Source of the DNA: an uncultured Treponema sp.
GTDB taxonomy: Bacteria > Spirochaetota > Spirochaetia > Treponematales > Treponemataceae
NCBI GenBank assembly: GCA_937893155.1
Contig: CALBGU010000093.1
Location: forward strand, 1 to 13,511
Direction: 5' to 3'
DNA length: 13,511 nt
The translations under genes were made by a program, and so were the position numbers. This document shows, piece after piece, positions 1-7,543 of this stretch. Position 1 is the stretch's first letter, and each line of letters starts with the position of its first letter. Under the pieces are notes generated by a model. The model had not been told where the DNA came from. It did not search any database and saw nothing but the letters and a program-made list of their open reading frames with translations.

Positions 1-505
1 TGCTCTTTGTTTCAGGAATCTTCACTTTCTCAAACAAGTTAACTCTTTGAGTTGTTGTGCGAAGTTCCATAGAGAGCAATCTTACCTGCTCATCAAGCAC
101 ACTCGCTTCAAGGTCTAAAGAAAGAGCCTTTTCCATACGGTCAGCAGCAAGGTCAATCCAAAGAGGCGTACTATACAAATCGTAATCCCCTCTGCTAAAC
201 TCCGCGCCTTCGTATACGGGAATGGTAACGCCAGCAATATTGCCAACGCCTTTCTTTATGTTGCGAACAGTAACCATATCGCTCTTGAAAGCATCTTTTT
301 CGCCAAAAACACCTATCCACACTTGAAATTCTTCTTCCAAATGCTTTCGCTGTTCTCTGACGGCTTTTGCTTTCGCGTCAATGGTTCTGATTTCTGATTG
401 AAGCTGCTGTTTCTTGAGAGTAAGCGTCGGAAGATAACGCTGATACATTTTCAGCGCATCTTTCTGAGCTTTCTGCTCATTTTTCGTCAGCTTAATTTTC
501 GCCAT
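1..505 (-). CDS. atpD: V-type ATP synthase subunit D (partial, 3' end outside window)
   Basis: Central rotor-shaft subunit of the V/A-type ATPase, linking the A/B catalytic head to the membrane ring. The ATG is at 505-503, 17 nt after the atpB stop, behind a purine-rich GGAGCAGGGG ribosome binding site. About 168 residues are visible of a family usually a little over 200; the rest lies left of the window. The protein starts MAKIKLTKNEQKAQKDALKM and continues as a long charged helix, as expected for one arm of the antiparallel coiled coil. Near the window edge it shows RVNLFEKVKIP, matching the conserved RVNxxE..xIP segment that begins the second helix in this family. Last visible gene of the operon; the membrane-sector genes probably follow. 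Confident on family and operon position. Confidence 0.93.
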   Translation of the reverse strand, partial: MAKIKLTKNEQKAQKDALKMYQRYLPTLTLKKQQLQSEIRTIDAKAKAVREQRKHLEEEFQVWIGVFGEKDAFKSDMVTVRNIKKGVGNIAGVTIPVYEGAEFSRGDYDLYSTPLWIDLAADRMEKALSLDLEASVLDEQVRLLSMELRTTTQRVNLFEKVKIPETKS

Positions 506-522
506 TTATTCCCCTGCTCCGA

Positions 523-1815
523 TTATTTAGGCCAGAACTCAGAAATAAGCTCAGTCTTGATACCTGTTTCATCTTTGTCGAAACACGTCGCCAAAATCTT
601 CCAACCTTGGTCAAGTGCACCTTCAAGAGAAATATTGACAGACAAATCCATCATTTCTTTCTCAAAAAGTTCACCGTATTTCAACAACTTTTCGTCCCAT
701 TTACTCATCATAAAGCCCATAGACTTCTTTTCGAGCGTATCTTTATAAGAAGAATACAAACGAATCATAGCGTCCATAAGCGCGCGGTGGTCTTTACGAG
801 TTTTTCCGTTAACGTTCTGCTTCAAACGAGAAAGAGAACCAAACGGCTCAATGCGTCCACCCTTGAGGTAGTACTGACCTTCTGTGATGTATCCCGTGTT
901 ATCAGGAACTGGGTGTGTAACATCGTCGCCAGGCATTGTTGTAACCGCAAGAACAGTTACAGAACCTGCACCATCAAAGTCAACAGCCTTTTCGTAGCGA
1001 GAAGCAAGCTGAGAATACAAATCTCCAGGATAACCGCGGTTAGAAGGAACTTGTTCCTGTGTAATAGCGATTTCCTTCATGCTATCTGCAAAGTTCGTCA
1101 TATCGGTCAAAAGAACAAGAACGTCTTTTCCCTGCAATGCGAACTGCTCTGCAACTGCAAGCGACATATCAGGAATCTTGATACATTCTACCGTTGGGTC
1201 AGCCGCTGTATGAATGAACATAACAGTTTTGCTCAACGCTCCACCGTCTTCAAGCGTCTTCTTGAAATACAAGAAGTCATCATACTTCAAGCCCATACCG
1301 CCCAAAACGATAACATCTGCTTCAGCCTGCATAGCAATGCGAGCAAGAAGCTGGTTGTATGGTTCTCCAGAAATAGAGAAAATAGGCAACTTCTGAGAAA
1401 CAACCAATGTATTGAACATATCAATCATCGGAATATTCGTGCGCATCATACGCTGTGCAAGAATACGCTTTGAAGGGTTTACAGAAGGTCCGCCGATTGG
1501 CTTCAAGTTTTCTGTCAAAGAAAGTCCGTTATCACGAGGCTCGCCTGAACCGTTGAAAATACGTCCCATCAAATCATCGCTGAATGAAACCTGCATTTCA
1601 TGACCCAAGAAACGAATCTGGTCGCCTGTTGAAACACCACGTCCACCCGCAAAGACCTGCAATGAAACAATATTGCCGTCAATCTTGTTTACTTCCGCCA
1701 AAGACTTACCGAAACGAGTTGTGATTTCAGCAAGCTCGTTATATTTAACGCCTTCTGCACGGACAGTAATAACGCTACCGGTAATAGATTCAATTCTACT
1801 ATAAACTTTGTTCAT
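523..1815 (-). CDS. atpB: V-type ATP synthase subunit B
   Basis: Non-catalytic nucleotide-binding subunit that alternates with subunit A in the A3B3 head. It is 430 residues, slightly short of the usual 430-465. Residues 1-75 form the beta-barrel domain. At 147-155 the sequence is SISGEPYNQ where catalytic paralogues carry a GxxxxGKT P-loop; loss of the Lys-Thr marks the B type. Conserved TDMTNFADSMKEI (238-250) and PSNRGYPGDLYSQLASRYE (257-275) follow, then the helical C-terminal domain. The start lies 2 nt after the atpA stop, so translation is probably coupled; upstream purines (AAGGA) are rather distant. Shadow frames on the opposite strand, including one of 288 codons, are not genes. Very confident. 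Confidence 0.97.
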   Translation of the reverse strand: MNKVYSRIESITGSVITVRAEGVKYNELAEITTRFGKSLAEVNKIDGNIVSLQVFAGGRGVSTGDQIRFLGHEMQVSFSDDLMGRIFNGSGEPRDNGLSLTENLKPIGGPSVNPSKRILAQRMMRTNIPMIDMFNTLVVSQKLPIFSISGEPYNQLLARIAMQAEADVIVLGGMGLKYDDFLYFKKTLEDGGALSKTVMFIHTAADPTVECIKIPDMSLAVAEQFALQGKDVLVLLTDMTNFADSMKEIAITQEQVPSNRGYPGDLYSQLASRYEKAVDFDGAGSVTVLAVTTMPGDDVTHPVPDNTGYITEGQYYLKGGRIEPFGSLSRLKQNVNGKTRKDHRALMDAMIRLYSSYKDTLEKKSMGFMMSKWDEKLLKYGELFEKEMMDLSVNISLEGALDQGWKILATCFDKDETGIKTELISEFWPK

Positions 1816-1817
1816 AC

Positions 1818-3587
1818 CTATTCACCGTCCTTAAGAAGTCTCTCCGCTTTTGCAGAAAGTGAACCAGATTTTGAAGCATACAATTCATCAATCTCTTTTT
1901 CGAGTTTCTTGAACTCATCACTCTTAAACTCTGTGTAGTTCCAGTCAAGGAACTTCTGTCTAAGCTGATTGAAGTATGTACGAGCTTCGTCTTTATCAGA
2001 CACTGCAAAGTCAGAACCTAAAATCTTGATAAGTTTATCAAGGTCATATCGCTGTCTTTCTACAGTTGCGTTCGCATCGATTGCATCAAAAGAGTTCTGC
2101 TGGAAATAAACAGCGTCAAGCATTTCTTCTTTCAGATACACGAGGTAATCATCAAGGCTTGTACCCTCTTCACCAACAACCTTCATCATAGAACCAACAT
2201 CAACGCCCTGTCTCATTATGTCGCGACAGAATTGCACTTTGTCTTGTGCGATAACGCCACTGTATTTTGACCAAGAAATAAGCGGGTCAATAGCAGGATA
2301 CTTACGAGCATCAGAACGAGCACGGCTCAAACCATGGAATGCACCAACAACCTTCAAAGTTGCTTGTGTAACAGGCTCTTCAAAGTTACCACCAGCAGGA
2401 GAAACCGTACCACCGATTGTAACAGAACCTTTTGTTCCGTCTGGCAAGCGAACTTGTCCAGCACGCTCATAGAATGCCGCAATGTAGCTTTCCAAATATG
2501 CAGGGAATGCCTCTTCTCCAGGAATCTCTTCCAAACGTCCAGACATTTCACGCATAGCCTGCGCCCAACGAGAAGTTGAGTCAGCCAACATCAAAACATT
2601 CAATCCCATCTGTCTGTAATATTCAGCCAAAGTAACAGCTGTATAAACAGATGCTTCACGAGAAGCAACAGGCATAGAAGATGTATTACAAATGATAATA
2701 GTTCTTTCCATCAAGCTCTTGCCAGTTTTTGGGTCTTTGAGCTCAGGGAACTCTGTCAATGTTTCAACAACTTCACCTGCACGTTCACCACAAGCAGCGA
2801 TAATTACAATGTCAACATCTGCATATTTTGATGTTGTGTGCTGCAAAACAGTCTTTCCTGCACCGAACGGACCTGGAATACAATATGTACCGCCGCGAGC
2901 AACAGGGAAGAATGTATCAATAAGGCGAACCTTTGTAACCATTGTTTCATCTGGAGCAAGACGCTCTGCATAGCAATCAACAGCACGCTTTACAGGCCAT
3001 CTAAACGCCATTGTAACATTTACATCTTTGCCCTTTTCATCTGTGATAACAGCAATAGTATCGTGAATTGTATACTCACCCTTTGCAACAACAGACTTTA
3101 CTTTGTAATTACCAAGTAAATAGAAAGGAACAAAAATCTTATGTGTAAACGGTCCTTCAGGAACAGTTCCCACATATTCGCCGCGATGAACTACATCGCC
3201 GACTTTTGCAGTAGGAGTGAACTCCCACTTTTTCTCTGTATCAAGAGGCGGAACATACACACCTCTTTCAAGGAACCAACCAGCTTTTTCTGCAAGAAGC
3301 GGAAGTGGGTTCTGCAAACCATCATACACCTGACCCAAAAGTCCAGGTCCTAACTCTGCAGAAAGCAAATCTCCCGTAAACTCTACAGGGTCGCCAGCTT
3401 TGATTCCTTTTGTCATTTCATAAACCTGCATCTGTGCGGTGTTTCCGCGAATACGGATTACCTCACTTTTCAGGTCTGAACCTTCAACCTTAACGTAGCC
3501 TACTTCGTTCATGGAAATGTTTCCGTCAAATTCAACAGAAACCATATTACCATTGACTGCGACTACCTTTCCTTTCGTATCAGTCAT
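1818..3587 (-). CDS. atpA: V-type ATP synthase subunit A (catalytic)
   Basis: Catalytic subunit of the V/A-type ATPase, hydrolysing or making ATP as the head rotates against the D shaft. Length 589 residues, normal for the family. Visible motifs: beta-barrel start GKVVAVNGNMVSVEF; the non-homologous insert typical of A subunits at about 110-190; Walker A GPFGAGKT at 239-246; CGERAGE with the catalytic glutamate near 267-273; Walker B-type VLMLADSTSRWAQAMRE near 331-347; RLEEIPGEEAFPAYL at 351-365. The start ATG overlaps the stop of the DUF2764 gene in an ATGA, with GGGAG upstream, so the two are translationally coupled. Nothing suggests loss of function. Confidence 0.98.
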   Translation of the reverse strand: MTDTKGKVVAVNGNMVSVEFDGNISMNEVGYVKVEGSDLKSEVIRIRGNTAQMQVYEMTKGIKAGDPVEFTGDLLSAELGPGLLGQVYDGLQNPLPLLAEKAGWFLERGVYVPPLDTEKKWEFTPTAKVGDVVHRGEYVGTVPEGPFTHKIFVPFYLLGNYKVKSVVAKGEYTIHDTIAVITDEKGKDVNVTMAFRWPVKRAVDCYAERLAPDETMVTKVRLIDTFFPVARGGTYCIPGPFGAGKTVLQHTTSKYADVDIVIIAACGERAGEVVETLTEFPELKDPKTGKSLMERTIIICNTSSMPVASREASVYTAVTLAEYYRQMGLNVLMLADSTSRWAQAMREMSGRLEEIPGEEAFPAYLESYIAAFYERAGQVRLPDGTKGSVTIGGTVSPAGGNFEEPVTQATLKVVGAFHGLSRARSDARKYPAIDPLISWSKYSGVIAQDKVQFCRDIMRQGVDVGSMMKVVGEEGTSLDDYLVYLKEEMLDAVYFQQNSFDAIDANATVERQRYDLDKLIKILGSDFAVSDKDEARTYFNQLRQKFLDWNYTEFKSDEFKKLEKEIDELYASKSGSLSAKAERLLKDGE

Positions 3588-4129
3588 TTAGATTCTCCCA
3601 GTATCTCATCATATAACATACGGTAGGCTGCCTTACCAGCTTCCTTATTAAACTTCTTCATGCGAGTAGCAAGTTTTAGCTTCAATCCGTACATAAAGAC
3701 AGCATCACAAGAAAAACTATCTGACGGAGCTATATTATCTACTAATCGCACACGATATTCATTCAGAAACTGTTCTGCGCTAAGGGGGCTATCCATTCCA
3801 GTCGCAGTACGAGCCGCTTGCACTATATCAGGAGGAAATGCTACAGGCACTGTTCCCAAATTTTTCTTCATTCGCTCTGCTCTTATCTGTGCAAGAGCTA
3901 AGCGCAAACATCTCTCTTGATTATACCACTTATCCACAAAAGCAGAACCAGTAGACACCACCTCTCGCGGAGGCTCAAGAGAAAGTGAAGAAAGAATCTT
4001 CATACTCTTTTTGTCAAGAAAACGAGAACAGAGTTCCAAAAAGTATTGTTCTGTAACAGGCAGAGGAGTCGCATCATCACTGACCGCAAATGATGGAAGC
4101 TGTGCCATCAGGTAATACTGATTACTCAC
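3584..4129 (-). CDS. DUF2764-family protein of the V-ATPase operon
   Basis: A 181-residue soluble protein of unknown biochemical function, found by family knowledge in the V-ATPase operons of spirochaetes (for example Borrelia BB0095) and Bacteroidetes. I chose the GTG start at 4129-4127. It overlaps the atpE stop by one base (TAGTG), has AAGGA in good position, and gives the N-terminus MSNQYYLMAQLPSF, matching the family's typical YYYLVASLP-like opening. The in-frame ATG at 4108 would delete that motif. No signal peptide, membrane segment or recognised catalytic motif is visible. The middle (67-90, around KWYNQERCLRLALAQIRAER) is an amphipathic, Arg-rich helix. It sits between E and A, where most V/A operons encode subunits C and F, so it may be an assembly factor or a divergent stalk subunit. 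That role is inference. Confidence 0.85.
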   Translation of the reverse strand: MSNQYYLMAQLPSFAVSDDATPLPVTEQYFLELCSRFLDKKSMKILSSLSLEPPREVVSTGSAFVDKWYNQERCLRLALAQIRAERMKKNLGTVPVAFPPDIVQAARTATGMDSPLSAEQFLNEYRVRLVDNIAPSDSFSCDAVFMYGLKLKLATRMKKFNKEAGKAAYRMLYDEILGESK

Positions 4130-4761
4130 TAGTTGTTTCCTTTTTTATCCTCTGCAACGGCAGCTTTCATTATAGCCGTTACGCGCGGATTCAAATAAGC
4201 AGAGAATAATTCTGCAACAAAATCAGCTGAGAAATCATAGAATGCAGAACCATCTTTCATTCCAATTCTGAATCCTGAAGAAAGATTGTTATCGCTCTTC
4301 AGCTCCAGTCCCTTCGCAATCTCATCTTTAAGCGCAGCCTTTAATCCGCTTTCAAGCTCTTTGAGAGAAGCCTCTGGCAACAACACAGAAACATCTGCTG
4401 CATCTGTATTAGAAATCCAAGCCTTAATAGTTTCAGGCAAAAGCTTTGCAATTAAATCAGAAGAATAAGCCTTACCAACTTCATCTTCAACTATCGCAGA
4501 AAGTTCTTTTACAATACTATTGCGGAACTCAAGAATACCATTGCGGCTTGCCTGTGCTATTGCATCTTCGCCAGCCTTCTTCATTCGCTCTGTCTCTTTT
4601 TCAGCAGCTTTCTTAATCTCATCAGCCTCAGCTTTTGCATTTGAGATTATATCAGCAGCTTTTTTCTCTGCATCACTTATAATAGTGCGTGCAGATTCTT
4701 CGGCAGAAGCAACACCATCTTTCTTGATCTTATCGATCAATTCTTGTAACTGAACGTCCAT
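4129..4761 (-). CDS. atpE: V-type ATP synthase subunit E
   Basis: Peripheral-stalk subunit that ties the A3B3 head to subunit I in the membrane. It has 210 residues, close to the family norm. Residues 1-75 are an Ala/Lys/Glu-rich helix (repeated DAEKKAADII, AKAEADEIKKAAEKE) that would form the stalk coiled coil, usually paired with a G/H subunit that I do not see here. Residues 90-205 form the globular C-terminal domain, including the GFRIGMKDGSAFYDFS stretch seen in E subunits. Start ATG at 4761-4759 with GAGAGG upstream. First gene of the visible operon; the 130 bp before it hold a possible promoter and a small hairpin. Confidence 0.93.
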   Translation of the reverse strand: MDVQLQELIDKIKKDGVASAEESARTIISDAEKKAADIISNAKAEADEIKKAAEKETERMKKAGEDAIAQASRNGILEFRNSIVKELSAIVEDEVGKAYSSDLIAKLLPETIKAWISNTDAADVSVLLPEASLKELESGLKAALKDEIAKGLELKSDNNLSSGFRIGMKDGSAFYDFSADFVAELFSAYLNPRVTAIMKAAVAEDKKGNN

Positions 4762-4801
4762 TAGAACCTCTCGTACACAATTTATTGTTGCAAGTTTGCC
4801 A

Positions 4802-4817
4802 GTAATGCAAACATTAC
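4802..4817 (-). promoter_or_regulatory. Small perfect hairpin or operator in the atpE leader
   Basis: GTAATG-CAAA-CATTAC on the plus strand: a perfect 6-bp inverted repeat with a 4-nt loop, 40-60 nt upstream of the atpE start and just downstream of the candidate -10. In RNA it would be a short, AU-rich hairpin; in DNA it could be a protein-binding dyad. Function unknown. It may be chance, since such repeats are common in AT-rich spacers. Confidence 0.3.
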
Positions 4818-4820
4818 CTT

Positions 4821-4826
4821 ACTATA
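4821..4826 (-). promoter_or_regulatory. Candidate -10 box of the V-ATPase operon
   Basis: On the minus strand TATAGT (5 of 6 consensus) lies about 60 nt before the atpE start. No good -35 is present at 16-18 bp; the nearest TTGAAA is 22 bp away. The operon must start somewhere in this 130-bp spacer, because galM upstream is a separate unit, but the exact site is uncertain. Confidence 0.33.
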
Positions 4827-4891
4827 ACCTAACACAACTTTTTTTGATTTTCAACGATTATGAAAAAATATGCGATAAAATTGAGCAGATA

Positions 4892-5914
4892 TTAGAACTC
4901 AAATCCATAATCAGTTCGTGCATAATACTCATCGCCAGCTTTTAGCACTGGTGATGGAAAATTTTTCTTGTTTGGTGAATCTGGTAAATTCTGCGTCTCC
5001 AGACAAATACCGTCATATTTGTGATAGACGATTCCTTCTTTTCCGATTTCACCCTCGATGAAATTTGCGGTATAAACCTGCATTCCACAAAGATTTGTGT
5101 CAACAGTCATCTTTCTGTTGTGTTTTTCATCGCGAAGACAGGCAACTCGCTTTAGCTGCTTATCATCTTCAAACACATAGCAATGGTCATAGCCCACGCC
5201 TGTTTTTTCAATATCACGTCCAATAGCTTTGAACATACCGAAATCAAAAGCAGTTCCGTCTGTTTCAATCATTTTTCCGGTTGGAATGAGCGCGTCGTCA
5301 ACTTCAAGATACTTATCGCTTCTGATGGAAAGCTCTTGATTGAGAATACTACCATGACCTGCAAGATTAAAATAGGAATGGTTTGTAAGATTGATTATCG
5401 TGTCTTTGTCTGATTTTGCACGATACTCGCAAATGATTTTGTTATCTTCGGAGAGCGAGTATTTTACATATACGGCAAGATTTCCGGGCATTCCCTGCTC
5501 GCCGTCAGGGCTTAAGCGGTAAAATGTAACGCAATTTTCACCTAGCGTTGTATCCCACACTTGCTTTTCATAGCGGAAAAATCCGCCGTGCAAAAAGTTG
5601 TTGCCGTCATTTTTATCGAGCTTGAACGTTTCGCCGTTCAATTCAAATTCTGCATTACCGATTCTGTTTGCAAATCGTCCCACAAAAGAGCCGAAGCAAC
5701 AATTTGAATCAATATATTTATTTAAGGTAGAATAGCCTAAAACGACATCATCAAAACCTTGATTGCATTTTTTGGGAAGTAAAATACTGGTAATTGTACA
5801 ACCAAAGTCTGTAACTGAAAAAGACATTTTTCCATTAGAAATCGTATATACATATACTTCTTTTCCGTTAGACAACACGCCAAACAAGGCTTTTTTTATG
5901 CTAAAATTACTCAT
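4892..5914 (-). CDS. galM: Aldose 1-epimerase (galactose mutarotase)
   Basis: Interconverts alpha and beta anomers of galactose, glucose or related aldoses in the cytoplasm, feeding the Leloir pathway. Family features are all present in the 340 residues: GRFANRI at 80-86, NFLHGG with His109, NLTNHSYFNL with the catalytic acid His179, GYDHCYV at 241-247, and GICLETQNLPDSPN with the catalytic base Glu306. No signal peptide is seen. I start at the ATG at 5914-5912. A GTG directly upstream (5917) would add one residue, but the ATG is preferred. No galK or galT is adjacent. The gene is monocistronic, with its own strong promoter and an RNA leader of only about 10 nt. Substrate could be a sugar other than galactose, for example arabinose released by the glycosidase further right. 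Confidence 0.93.
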   Translation of the reverse strand: MSNFSIKKALFGVLSNGKEVYVYTISNGKMSFSVTDFGCTITSILLPKKCNQGFDDVVLGYSTLNKYIDSNCCFGSFVGRFANRIGNAEFELNGETFKLDKNDGNNFLHGGFFRYEKQVWDTTLGENCVTFYRLSPDGEQGMPGNLAVYVKYSLSEDNKIICEYRAKSDKDTIINLTNHSYFNLAGHGSILNQELSIRSDKYLEVDDALIPTGKMIETDGTAFDFGMFKAIGRDIEKTGVGYDHCYVFEDDKQLKRVACLRDEKHNRKMTVDTNLCGMQVYTANFIEGEIGKEGIVYHKYDGICLETQNLPDSPNKKNFPSPVLKAGDEYYARTDYGFEF

Positions 5915-5931
5915 CACTTTAACCTACTATC

Positions 5932-5960
5932 ATTATATAGCATTATCCCATTATTTTCAA
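5932..5960 (-). promoter_or_regulatory. Strong sigma-70 promoter of galM
   Basis: On the minus strand TTGAAA (-35, 5955-5960) and a perfect TATAAT (-10, 5932-5937) are separated by exactly 17 bp. Predicted transcription start is near 5925, about 11 nt before the galM ATG, so the mRNA is almost leaderless. It is the best-matched promoter in the window. Confidence 0.75.
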
Positions 5961-5981
5961 AAATTTGCAAATATTTTTATG

Positions 5982-6011
5982 AAAAAAAATTATTAATACT
6001 TATTCAATAAT
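5982..6011 (-). terminator. AT-only intrinsic terminator after dnaB
   Basis: Minus-strand ATTATT (6006-6011) can pair with AATAAT (5989-5994) across an 11-nt loop, and is followed by a run of eight T. The stem is weak because it has no G-C pairs, but position (just past the dnaB stop and before the galM promoter) and T-run fit a terminator. Confidence 0.42.
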
Positions 6012-6032
6012 AGCTTAAAAATGAGTTCAATA

Positions 6033-7466
6033 TTAGATTTCAGGCGCTTGTGCATAGCCTCCATTTTCGTCATACGATTCAGAAGATTGCGAATATTGGG
6101 AATTATTATCATATCCGCTTGATTGCTGATTGAAAGATTTTCTCTCTTTATTTTCAAACTTCGTATAAGACGGTATGAACAGCAATTCCACATCTCCAAT
6201 AGGACCGTTTCGCTGTTTTGCAACGATAAGTTTTGTGTCAAGAACGGGCGCTTCTTTTTCGTCTGCGGCAGTTTTTGCCCGTTCGCGATGAATAAACATA
6301 ACAACGTCGGCATCTTGTTCAATCGAACCAGAACCTCGCAATTCCGACAAGTTTGGTTCTTGACCTTCCGCAGAACGAGCCACTTGGCAAAGGACAACAA
6401 GCGGAATCCCCAGTTCGCGAGCAAGTGCTTTCAAAGATTTTGAAATTTCTGAAATTTGCTCATAAATTGGTGCATCGGTATGTTCGCTTGTGATAAGCCC
6501 GATATAATCAATAAAAATAATGCGGACGCCGTAATTTGCTCTCATTCGGCGAGCCATAGCGCGAAGGTCCAGCAATTTCATATTCGGCGTATCCACGATA
6601 TAGAGCGGAGAGCCGTAACAGCGCCCAGCGGCTTCTTGCAGGTGTTTGAAATCGTCGAGTTTCATCATACCGTTTCGGAGTTTTCCACCTGAAATGCGCG
6701 CTTCTTGGCACAATAAACGCTGCATAATTTGATTTGCCGACATTTCCAGTGAAAAAAATCCCGTTGGAATTTGTTCATCTATCGCAATGTGCTGCATCAT
6801 TGACAATGCCATTGCCGTTTTTCCCATTGAGGGACGCGCGCCAATGATAATCAACTCGCTGTTTTGAAATCCGCTTGTCATCATATCCAAATCCACAAAA
6901 CCCGATGTGATTCCTGTATATGCATTATGTGTTTTGTATCGGCTGTCTATCAAACTGATAAGCGAAGGAATTAAATCCTTCATCTGATAAATTGTTGTGG
7001 ACTGATTATCGTCGTTTATCTTAAAAATTTTTTGTTCAGCATCGTCAAGAATTTGTTTGCTGTTGCTTTGGTCGTTATATGCGCTGAGTTTTATTTCGGC
7101 AGATACGCTGATGAGGTCGCGACGAATCGAAGCTTCTTTTACGATTCCTGCGTAATACTCAACATTTGCACTTGTTGGGACAAAATCTGTTAATGATGAA
7201 ATATAGCCGCTTCCGCCCGCCTCATTGAGTTTTCCATTGGTGGTTAATTCGTTTACGACGGAAATTATGTCGCCGGTAATTCCTTTCATATAAAGAGCAA
7301 CGAGCGCATCAAAAACGATTTGATTTTGACGATAATAAAAACGCTCTGGACGTAAAATTGCAATGACCGTCGGCATTGACGACCAATCAAGCAAAAGAGC
7401 GCCTAAAACAGCGCGTTCTGCTTCTTCGGAATTTGGTGGAACATTGTCTTTTAATTCAAGCGGCAT
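6033..7466 (-). CDS. dnaB: Replicative DNA helicase DnaB
   Basis: Hexameric 5'-3' helicase that opens the replication fork and recruits primase. It has 477 residues, typical length. The N-terminal primase-binding domain spans 10-150 (PPNSEEAERAVLGALL is the family opening) and the RecA-like domain 185-435. Motifs: Walker A GARPSMGKT 209-217, catalytic Glu241 in FFSLEMS, Walker B FIDYIGLI 318-325, H3 VLCQVARSAE 358-367 (more often LSQLxR), H4 LRGSGSIEQDADVV 376-389, and KQRNGP 417-422. The C-terminal 45 residues are a low-complexity Ser/Gln/Asn/Tyr tail beyond the helicase core. No intein interrupts the P-loop. Start ATG at 7466 has a strong AAGGGAG site. It follows rplI as in many bacteria, but an intrinsic terminator lies just before it. 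Confidence 0.97.
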   Translation of the reverse strand: MPLELKDNVPPNSEEAERAVLGALLLDWSSMPTVIAILRPERFYYRQNQIVFDALVALYMKGITGDIISVVNELTTNGKLNEAGGSGYISSLTDFVPTSANVEYYAGIVKEASIRRDLISVSAEIKLSAYNDQSNSKQILDDAEQKIFKINDDNQSTTIYQMKDLIPSLISLIDSRYKTHNAYTGITSGFVDLDMMTSGFQNSELIIIGARPSMGKTAMALSMMQHIAIDEQIPTGFFSLEMSANQIMQRLLCQEARISGGKLRNGMMKLDDFKHLQEAAGRCYGSPLYIVDTPNMKLLDLRAMARRMRANYGVRIIFIDYIGLITSEHTDAPIYEQISEISKSLKALARELGIPLVVLCQVARSAEGQEPNLSELRGSGSIEQDADVVMFIHRERAKTAADEKEAPVLDTKLIVAKQRNGPIGDVELLFIPSYTKFENKERKSFNQQSSGYDNNSQYSQSSESYDENGGYAQAPEI

Positions 7467-7482
7467 AAAAACTCCCTTCTAC

Positions 7483-7520
7483 AAAAAGAAAAACCTGAGT
7501 GCACCCGCCCCCAGGTTTTT
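7483..7520 (-). terminator. Intrinsic terminator between rplI and dnaB
   Basis: Minus-strand AAAAACCTG (7512-7520) pairs perfectly with CAGGTTTTT (7489-7497) over a 14-nt G-rich loop, followed by C and TTTTT. It lies 23 bp after rplI and ends 16 bases before the dnaB ATG, with the dnaB ribosome binding site immediately downstream. It should stop much of the ribosomal-protein transcript. The A-rich left arm makes it usable in both directions. Confidence 0.75.
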
Positions 7521-7543
7521 ATCCGGCTTATCACATAGCAAGA

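Noticed and set aside
607..1473. 288-codon open frame on the plus strand opposite atpB
   Set aside because: It is antisense to a highly conserved gene, its product is rich in His, Arg, Cys and Asn with no recognisable motif, and it has no credible ribosome binding site. Long antisense frames arise easily here.
4863..4892. Terminator after galM
   Set aside because: Only TGC/GCA plus an ATA/TAT pair with a bulge can form before the T-run; too weak to call, and it overlaps the stop codon.
6033..7466. Intein or insertion in dnaB
   Set aside because: DnaB often hosts inteins, but the P-loop and all motifs are continuous at normal spacing.
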